Shown one piece after another: positions 7,048-12,762 of a stretch of DNA of 12,762 bases. A program made the translations under genes and the position numbers. Below the pieces are notes generated by a model that ran no database searches, was not told the DNA's origin, and saw only the letters and a program-made list of their open reading frames with translations. Source of the DNA: Candidatus Nanopelagicales bacterium (GTDB lineage: Bacteria; Actinomycetota; Actinomycetes; S36-B12); the NCBI GenBank assembly GCA_023264215.1, contig JALQSY010000037.1:1-12762 (forward strand), in the 5' to 3' direction. The first letter of the stretch is position 1. Each line of letters opens with the position of its first letter.

Positions 7048-10000
7048 GCCAGGACCTCGCGGCCCTCGGCCTGGGCCGGACACGCGATCGCGAACGGGCA
7101 GGTGCGGCATGCCGATGAGGCGATGGCCGGGAACTCCTCCGCACGCACGCGCTCCACGGCAGCGGTGATGCCGTCCATGAGCCAGCCCGCGCCGTCGGCC
7201 ACCGGCGGCTGGTCCTGCACGCGAGGAAGCCCGGGGGCGTCCTTGGTCCCGGTGCGCAGTTGCACGAGCGCCGCTCCGGTCACCTCAGGGCGATCCATGA
7301 GCGGATCGAGGGCGCCATGGAGTGCAGCGAGCTGGTAGATGCCCAACTGCGGATCCTCCTGCACCTGGCGGGCGCTCGGCGGCTGGCGCATCGTCTTGAA
7401 GTCGATCAGGCGGACGCGTCCCAGGGCATCGACCTCGACCCGGTCGATCGCTCCGCGCACGGTGATCGCGTCATCATCGTCCGCGCTGCCGGCCTGGTCG
7501 AAGCCGGCGATGTCGCGCAGGGGAATCGTCACGGCGAAGGGATGCTCGACCGCCACGGCTGGGTCCGCGCCGCGCAGGTACGCGGCGAGCCGAGTGACGG
7601 CCTCCGCGACCTCGCTGCGCTCCGCGATCGACTCCCAGGGCGCGTCGAACGGGAGCTCGGGCCAGACGCGATCGATCTGCGCGAGCATCTGCTCCGCGTC
7701 CACGGGCACATCGCCGCGCGCGGCGTACTCGGCCACGGCGTGCACCAGGCTCCCGATGGACATGGCGTTGCCGCGAGGGCCCTCGGCCCGCACGACGCGC
7801 GACAGGAACCAGCGCAGCGGGCACTGCTGCAGTGCGGCGAGCCCGGAGCCGGACAGGGTCACGGGTCGATCGGGGGACCTCACCGGCGCCGCACCCGGTG
7901 TCGGCTCGACCAGGCCCCACCAGGTGTGCGGGTCGGCCAGCGGCACGAGGGGGACCCCCGCGTCGTCGCGGGCATCGGCGAGCACGGCGAGCCGATCGGT
8001 GGCCGCGCGCCGCAGCGGGGCCGGGGCATCGGCATCCTCCGCGACGCCGCGCAGCCGCGCGACCATGCCATCCAGGGTGAGTGGTCGTGCTGGCCTGCCC
8101 GGCCGGTGCACAGCCGCGATGCCGAGGTCCTCGACGAAGCGGCTCGGATGCTCGTCATCGGATGCCACGACCGCGATCGCCAGGCTGTCGCTCGCGCGCG
8201 ATATCGCGAGCGAGAACAGTCGACGCTCCTGCGCCATGAGCTCGGCGGTCGCATCGCGCAGGGTGTCGGCGATCCCACGCGGAGCATCGCCGGCGACCAT
8301 CGCCTCCCACTCCTGCACGCGCAGGGCGGACGACGCACCCAGGCTCGGGGGCCACGCACCCTCCTGCGCCCCGACCACCACCACATGGCGCCACCGGCGG
8401 CCGACGGCGAGGTGCGCGGTCATCATCGCGACGGCTGGGGCGATCGGCGTTGCCGTGGTGACGCGCTCCGCGGCCACCCGTTGGCCTTCGAGCGCCGCGA
8501 GCAGGCCGCGAATGCCGAGCACCCCGGCGTAGCGATCGCTGAGGCGCTCCGCCGTGGCGAAGAGGGCGATGACGGCATCGAGGTCGTGCCCACTGGCGCG
8601 ATGGCCCGCGAGCGCCGCGCGACGCAGCCGCTCCGGCCACGGGTCGCCGTCCTGGTCCGCAAGCGCCTGGCTCCACGCCTGCCAGATCACCTCCGCGGGC
8701 GCGGCGCCGCGCTCGGCGTGCGCACGCACGTCGGCGAGCATGCGGCCGAGGGCATCGACCCGGCCTCGGGCGTGGGCCACGGCGCGGGATCCGATGTCCG
8801 AGCGCGGGATGCCGTCATCGGTCCCGGCGTGGATCGCGCGCACGAGCTCGTCGCGCACGAGGCGCATCCCCGCCGGGGCGACCTGATCAGGATGCGCGTC
8901 GCGATGCGCATCGCGCAGCGCGCGAGCGAGCGTCCTCACCTGGGAGGACTCCAGCGCGAGCAGCGGGCCGGTGATGAGCTCGAGCGCCTGTCGGTCGGTG
9001 AGGTCATCGGGTGCGATGGCTGCCGAGACCGCGGCGAGCAGCGTGGCGGCGGCCGGCTCTGCGTGAAGCGGGATGTCGGACGCGGCCAGGCTCACCGGCA
9101 CCCCCGCGACCGCGAAGGCACGACGCAGCGCCTCGAGGTGCTCGGTCGACCGACCGATGACGGCCATCTCGTCCCAGCGCAGGCCCGACATCAGGTGCAG
9201 GTGGCGCAGGTCGTCGGCCACCCAGGCACCGAGGTCCCCCCAGGTCTCGTGCGAGTGCACACGGGCGGTGCCCTCGCCGGCTCCCGGCGACGGTGCAGGG
9301 TCGCGGTAGGCACGCAGCACCGGTGCGGGCAGGCCGGGGAGTGCCGGGTGACGCCGGGACGCGGCGTAGGCGGTGCGCAGGTCGCCTCCGCCGCAGTGGA
9401 AGCGATCCAGGGCGATGACCTCCGCCCGGGCCTGGTCGATCAGGCGCAGGGCGCCGAGGCGGTCGCCGCCACGGAATCCGAACGCGGCGATGTCGGGATC
9501 GGCCATGACCACGGTCGATGTCGTGGGACCGCTGAGCGCGAGCAGGAGCTGGCGCTGGAGGACTCCGGCCTCCTGGAAATCGTCGACCCAGATGCCGTCG
9601 AGATCCCCGGGCCATTCGCGCGCGGCCGCGATGGCCATCTCCAGCAACCGGGAGTAGTCGACGACGCCTTCCAGCGCCATGACATCGGCGTCGATCTCAG
9701 CGAGTCGGCCGAGGACCTCCCAGGTCGGCACCTCGGCCTCGCGGCCCAGGCGCTCCAGCGACGCGGGGTCGATGCCGAGTTCGCGGGCCCGCGCCAGCAT
9801 CGCACGCAGGTCATTGGCGAAGCCCAGCGTCGCGGTCGCCGCCATGAGCGACTCCGGCCACGGAAGGTCGCCATCGGCGATGGCGCCTCGCAGGATCTCG
9901 CGGATGCGGGCGTCCTCCTCCGCACCGGAGAGCAGCCGGGGCATCGCCGCATCGGAGCCGGGACCGGTCGTACGGCGCACGAGCGCATAGGCCACACCGT

Positions 10001-10292
10001 GGAACGTCGTCACGGTCGGCAGCGCACCGTGACCCAGGCGCGCCGCGAGCGCAGCGCGGGTGCGCCGGACCGCGTCGCGATCGCGCACGATGACGAGCAG
10101 CCGCGAGGCGGGTACGTCGCGGGCTCGCCGCGCCACGGCCTCGATGAGCGTCCACGTGGCACCGGTCGCCGGCGAGCCGAGGACGACGCAGACACCGGGC
10201 CCGCGCCAGCCGATGACGCGCTCCTGCGCGGGATCGGGCTCGACGGACGCGACCGGCTCGGGCGGGGAGCGGTGGAGGACGGGCCCGAGCAT
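7044..10292 (-). CDS. adnA: AdnA, nuclease subunit of AdnAB with a degenerate helicase domain
   Basis: UvrD/AddB-like protein of 1082 residues, partner of AdnB. The helicase fold is recognisable but key ATPase positions have changed: the P-loop reads GSPATGAT with A45 where lysine belongs, motif II is VDDFQE (236-241) with D238 for the catalytic glutamate, motif III ADPDIAAFGFRG has I268 for glutamine, motif IV has C300 for arginine, and motif V reads TAHLAVGRRW (625-634). R699 of motif VI is kept. The C-terminal nuclease looks functional: H851, D950 in GAID, D964 and K966 in IDFK, and the QLGIYQLA helix. C824 together with C1062, C1065 and C1071 forms the one-plus-three cysteine pattern of a 4Fe-4S nuclease of the AddB kind. 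The ATG at 10292 is the only plausible start, since an in-frame TGA lies just upstream. The gene is first in an operon with adnB. AdnA is the motor-dispensable subunit in mycobacteria, which fits this decay. Confidence 0.93.
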   Translation of the reverse strand: MLGPVLHRSPPEPVASVEPDPAQERVIGWRGPGVCVVLGSPATGATWTLIEAVARRARDVPASRLLVIVRDRDAVRRTRAALAARLGHGALPTVTTFHGVAYALVRRTTGPGSDAAMPRLLSGAEEDARIREILRGAIADGDLPWPESLMAATATLGFANDLRAMLARARELGIDPASLERLGREAEVPTWEVLGRLAEIDADVMALEGVVDYSRLLEMAIAAAREWPGDLDGIWVDDFQEAGVLQRQLLLALSGPTTSTVVMADPDIAAFGFRGGDRLGALRLIDQARAEVIALDRFHCGGGDLRTAYAASRRHPALPGLPAPVLRAYRDPAPSPGAGEGTARVHSHETWGDLGAWVADDLRHLHLMSGLRWDEMAVIGRSTEHLEALRRAFAVAGVPVSLAASDIPLHAEPAAATLLAAVSAAIAPDDLTDRQALELITGPLLALESSQVRTLARALRDAHRDAHPDQVAPAGMRLVRDELVRAIHAGTDDGIPRSDIGSRAVAHARGRVDALGRMLADVRAHAERGAAPAEVIWQAWSQALADQDGDPWPERLRRAALAGHRASGHDLDAVIALFATAERLSDRYAGVLGIRGLLAALEGQRVAAERVTTATPIAPAVAMMTAHLAVGRRWRHVVVVGAQEGAWPPSLGASSALRVQEWEAMVAGDAPRGIADTLRDATAELMAQERRLFSLAISRASDSLAIAVVASDDEHPSRFVEDLGIAAVHRPGRPARPLTLDGMVARLRGVAEDADAPAPLRRAATDRLAVLADARDDAGVPLVPLADPHTWWGLVEPTPGAAPVRSPDRPVTLSGSGLAALQQCPLRWFLSRVVRAEGPRGNAMSIGSLVHAVAEYAARGDVPVDAEQMLAQIDRVWPELPFDAPWESIAERSEVAEAVTRLAAYLRGADPAVAVEHPFAVTIPLRDIAGFDQAGSADDDDAITVRGAIDRVEVDALGRVRLIDFKTMRQPPSARQVQEDPQLGIYQLAALHGALDPLMDRPEVTGAALVQLRTGTKDAPGLPRVQDQPPVADGAGWLMDGITAAVERVRAEEFPAIASSACRTCPFAIACPAQAEGREVLA

Positions 10293-10298
10293 TCCCCT

Positions 10299-10304
10299 AT
10301 CCCA
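10299..10304 (-). promoter_or_regulatory. Weak candidate -10 element upstream of adnA
   Basis: On the minus strand TGGGAT lies 6 nt before the adnA ATG and matches TANNNT except at the second base. The only purine-rich stretch nearby (AGGGGA) abuts the start codon, too close for a normal Shine-Dalgarno, so a leaderless transcript is possible. Confidence 0.2.
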
Positions 10305-10372
10305 TCAGGCGCCCCTGACATGCTGATCGGGCCGACGCGCCGGGCCAGACCCCTTCAACGGCGTATGGATGG

Positions 10373-10378
10373 GACGAT
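10373..10378 (+). promoter_or_regulatory. Weak candidate -10 element upstream of the flippase-fusion gene
   Basis: GACGAT lies exactly 6 nt before the GTG start at 10385, the same hexamer and spacing seen at uvrD2. A TATGGAT sequence at 10364-10370 is an alternative -10 that would give a short leader. No Shine-Dalgarno is present. Confidence 0.22.
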
Positions 10379-10384
10379 CGTGGG

Positions 10385-12762
10385 GTGACCGACCTGGGCG
10401 CTCGCCCCGGGGACGCCCCCTTGGCGGCGGGCCCCGGAGCCGATCCTGCGCCCCAGACGACCGTCGCCATCCCCCGCCCCGCTGCCGCCGAGGCGCCCCC
10501 GGCATCGGGACCGCACTCGACGGTCGTGATCGAGGACGGCGTCATCCCCCGCCGCCTGCGTCGTCCCCTGGACCTGGCGAGGTTCCTCGTCGCCCTCGCC
10601 GCGACCGCCGCCACGGTGCTCATCGCCTACTTCGCCACCGGTACGACCGAGGGCATCGAGGAGGACATCTCCGGCGGGGCCGCGCTCCTGCCGTCGATCG
10701 TCATCCTCGCCATCAACATCATCGGCGGCATCGGGCTCATCGGCCTGCCGATCGCGGCGGCGATCAACCTCGTGATCCGGCGACGGGTCCGCCAGCTCTT
10801 CGACGCGCTCATCGGCCTGCTGCTGACCGTCACCCTGCTGACGCTGGCGTCGTACCTGGTCGAGACGTACGGCAGCATCCGGCTCGTCACGGCGCTGGCC
10901 GGTTCCGTCGGCGGCAACACCTCGGTCACCGCCCCCATCATCGGCGGACTGGTGGCCTTCGTGACGGTCGCCCGCCTGATGAGCCGTCGACCCTGGGATG
11001 TGCTGTCGGTCCTTGTCGTCGGATCCATGGCGATCGTCGCCCTGCTCAGCGGGACCGCCACGGTCGCGGGCATCCTCATCTCGTTCTTCGTCGGCTGGGG
11101 CCTGGGCCTGGCCACCCGCTATGCGCTGGGCACCCCGACGACACGGCCGTCGGGCTCCCAGGTGGCCGAGACGATGGCCCAGGGCGGTTACCCGCTCACC
11201 GTGCTGCGCGCCTCCCGGCAGACCGCGATCGGCCGGCGCTACGTCGCGACGACCCGAAGCGGCGAATCGCTCGAGGTGGTCGTGCTCGACCGCGACCTCG
11301 AAGGAGCGGGCCTGGCCAGCGCCGCCTGGAAGGCGCTGCGCCTGCGCGACGAGACCGGCCGCGGGGCGTTCAACATGCGACGCGAACTCGATCACGCTGC
11401 TCTCATGGCGTATGCCGCGCAGGCGGCGAACGCCCCCGTCCCGCGACTGCTGCTCACCAGCGAGGTCGGCGCGGACTCCGCACTGCTGGCGTACGAGTAC
11501 ACCGTCGCGACTCGCTTCAGCGACCTCGCCGGCGATCAGATCACCGACGACGACCTCGAGCAGGCGTGGCGCGCCATGCGCACCCTGCACGAGAAGGAGA
11601 TCGCCCACCGCAATCTCACGGCGGACAACATCCTGCGCGACCGAGACGGCCGGGTGTGGCTCGTCGGCGAGGCCAGCGGCACCGTCGCGGCCAGCGATGT
11701 CGCGCAGCGCATCGACGTCGCAGAACTGCTGTGCACCCTCGCTCTCCTCGTGGGGGCCGACCGCGCGATCCGCTCCGGGCGTCGGGTGCTCGGCGTACCC
11801 GGCCTGGCCCGCGCGCTTCCCGTGCTCCAGCCCGTCGCCCTAGCTCCGACCACGCGACGGGCCATGCGCAAGAACCGCGACCTCATGGTGCACCTGCGCG
11901 ACGCGCTCGTCGAGATCCGCCCCGACGGCGAGGTGGAGCAGATCAACGTCGAGCGGATCAAGCCGCGCACGCTGATCATGATCGTCGTCGGGACGATCGC
12001 GGCGTACGTGCTCCTGTCGCAGCTGGCCCAGGTCGATCTCGGCGAACTCGTGACCTCCGCCTCGCTGGAGTGGCTTGCCGTCGCTGTCGTCGCGACGCTT
12101 GTCACCTACGTCGGGGCGGCCTGGTCGCTGACCGGCTTCGTTCCCGAGCGGATCCCCCTGCACCGGACGATGCTCGCCCAGGTGGCCGGAGACTTCGCAA
12201 CCCTCGTGTCGCCGCCCACCCTCGGTTCCGTGGCGATCAACATGCGCTTCCTCACCAAGGCCGGCCTTCATCCAGCGCTCGCGGGTGCCAGCGTGGGCGT
12301 GTCCCAGGTCGCCGCCTTCGCCGTGCACCTGCTGCTCCTCCTGGGCTTCGGCATCGCGGCAGGCACGCAGGCCGACTTCACCTTCGATCCCCCGCCCTGG
12401 GCGGTCATCGCCGTCATCGCGGTCGTCACGCTCTTCTTCGCCGCCTTCGCGGTCGCACCCCTGCGGCGCTACGTCTTCGGCCGCGTGCGCCCACTGCTCC
12501 GGGAGGTCATCCCGCGACTGGTGACGGTGGCGCAGCGTCCCATGAAACTGGTCGAGGGCATCGGCGGCATCGTGCTGCTCAACCTCGCCTACATCGTGGT
12601 GCTCATCGCCTGCGTGCGCGCCTTCGACGGCGACCTCAACGTGGCCGCCATCGCGGTCGTCTATCTCGCGGGCGCGACGATCGGCCAGGCGGCGCCGACC
12701 CCCGGCGGCCTCGGAGCGGTGGAGGCGGCGCTGGCCGCCGGCCTGACCGCTGCCGGACTGCC
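10385..12762 (+). CDS. Membrane protein: N-terminal membrane domain, pseudokinase-like domain, YbhN/MprF-type flippase domain (3' end outside window)
   Basis: The frame is open to the window edge, giving 792 residues without a stop. A Pro/Ala-rich cytoplasmic leader (1-60) precedes about six hydrophobic segments (66-245). A soluble kinase-like domain (about 270-470) follows; its catalytic-loop analogue is HRNL (408-411) with N415, and D421-G422 precede the WLVGE strand. A polytopic domain begins near 528 and has the lysylphosphatidylglycerol-synthase/YbhN (flippase-like) character, including the PTPGGLGAVEAAL motif (771-783), which is a hallmark of that family. By analogy with MprF and related flippases it may move a lipid or polyprenyl-linked substrate across the membrane; the substrate is unknown. 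No aminoacyltransferase domain appears, so it is not an MprF synthase on this evidence. The start is GTG at 10385, with no in-frame start between it and the TGA at 10316. The gene is divergent from adnA across 92 bp. Confidence 0.88.
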   Translation, partial: MTDLGARPGDAPLAAGPGADPAPQTTVAIPRPAAAEAPPASGPHSTVVIEDGVIPRRLRRPLDLARFLVALAATAATVLIAYFATGTTEGIEEDISGGAALLPSIVILAINIIGGIGLIGLPIAAAINLVIRRRVRQLFDALIGLLLTVTLLTLASYLVETYGSIRLVTALAGSVGGNTSVTAPIIGGLVAFVTVARLMSRRPWDVLSVLVVGSMAIVALLSGTATVAGILISFFVGWGLGLATRYALGTPTTRPSGSQVAETMAQGGYPLTVLRASRQTAIGRRYVATTRSGESLEVVVLDRDLEGAGLASAAWKALRLRDETGRGAFNMRRELDHAALMAYAAQAANAPVPRLLLTSEVGADSALLAYEYTVATRFSDLAGDQITDDDLEQAWRAMRTLHEKEIAHRNLTADNILRDRDGRVWLVGEASGTVAASDVAQRIDVAELLCTLALLVGADRAIRSGRRVLGVPGLARALPVLQPVALAPTTRRAMRKNRDLMVHLRDALVEIRPDGEVEQINVERIKPRTLIMIVVGTIAAYVLLSQLAQVDLGELVTSASLEWLAVAVVATLVTYVGAAWSLTGFVPERIPLHRTMLAQVAGDFATLVSPPTLGSVAINMRFLTKAGLHPALAGASVGVSQVAAFAVHLLLLLGFGIAAGTQADFTFDPPPWAVIAVIAVVTLFFAAFAVAPLRRYVFGRVRPLLREVIPRLVTVAQRPMKLVEGIGGIVLLNLAYIVVLIACVRAFDGDLNVAAIAVVYLAGATIGQAAPTPGGLGAVEAALAAGLTAAGL

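Noticed and set aside
5902..7338. Plus-strand open frame of 478 codons across the adnA/adnB junction
   Set aside because: Same GC-driven artefact; it spans the coupled stop/start of two well-supported genes and has no motif of its own.
8190..8205. Loss of the motif VI arginine finger in AdnA (SRAS in place of TRAR)
   Set aside because: The functionally important arginine in UvrD/PcrA motif VI is the first one of the TRA motif, which is present here as R699. Only the later, variable arginine is changed.
7260..10388. Plus-strand open frame of 1042 codons running antisense across adnA
   Set aside because: It mirrors adnA codon for codon, is rich in Arg, Gly and His, and shows no domain or motif. 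Long antisense frames are expected in very GC-rich DNA, where stop codons are rare. The adnA strand carries clear nuclease motifs.
1..12762. CRISPR array, tRNA or rRNA gene, insertion sequence, phage or toxin-antitoxin module
   Set aside because: No regularly spaced repeats, no transposase or integrase motifs, no terminal inverted repeats and no tRNA-like cloverleaf sequence were seen; nearly every base is accounted for by seven genes.

Overview
The window is about 12.8 kb of very GC-rich chromosomal DNA that is almost entirely coding. Gene content and order point to an actinobacterium. A mycoredoxin, a UvrD2-type helicase, an NADH pyrophosphatase and the AdnA/AdnB motor-nuclease pair sit together, as they do around uvrD2-mrx1-nudC-adnB-adnA in mycobacteria. 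A non-mycobacterial lineage, possibly Micrococcales, is plausible because an acyltransferase sits where I recall mycobacteria carrying a cation channel, and because the NudC zinc ribbon has an unusual form. That placement is inference from the sequence only.

Layout, left to right: uvrD2 (minus strand, 3' end off the left edge); mrx1 (plus, divergent from uvrD2); nudC (minus, tail to tail with mrx1, 10 bp apart); a membrane acyltransferase of the family-3 type (plus, divergent from nudC); adnB then adnA (minus, forming an adnA-adnB operon with an ATGA stop/start overlap, and with adnB overlapping the 3' end of the acyltransferase gene by 23 bp); and a large membrane protein (plus, divergent from adnA, running off the right edge). 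The last protein joins an N-terminal membrane domain, a kinase-like domain and a YbhN/MprF-type flippase domain. No intergenic gap exceeds about 115 bp. I see no RNA genes, mobile elements, CRISPR arrays or long repeats.

The functional theme is genome maintenance and redox or nucleotide housekeeping. Three of the seven genes encode UvrD/Rep-like superfamily 1A proteins (UvrD2, AdnB, AdnA). AdnA and AdnB should form the heterodimeric double-strand-break end-resection machine that occupies the RecBCD/AddAB niche in Actinobacteria. Mrx1 is a mycothiol-dependent oxidoreductase. NudC hydrolyses NADH and, in characterised homologues, NAD-capped RNA. The two membrane proteins probably act on the cell envelope and are not obviously linked to the repair genes.

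I did not find a clearly new multi-gene system. The most notable observations are: (1) AdnA has lost several ATPase determinants, including the Walker A lysine, while its nuclease and four-cysteine Fe-S signature stay intact, so AdnAB here should be a one-motor, two-nuclease machine; (2) the kinase-like domain of the flippase fusion lacks the expected catalytic residues; (3) NudC lacks the fourth zinc cysteine; (4) four genes without a clear Shine-Dalgarno have a -10-like hexamer exactly 6 nt before the start codon, consistent with leaderless transcripts.
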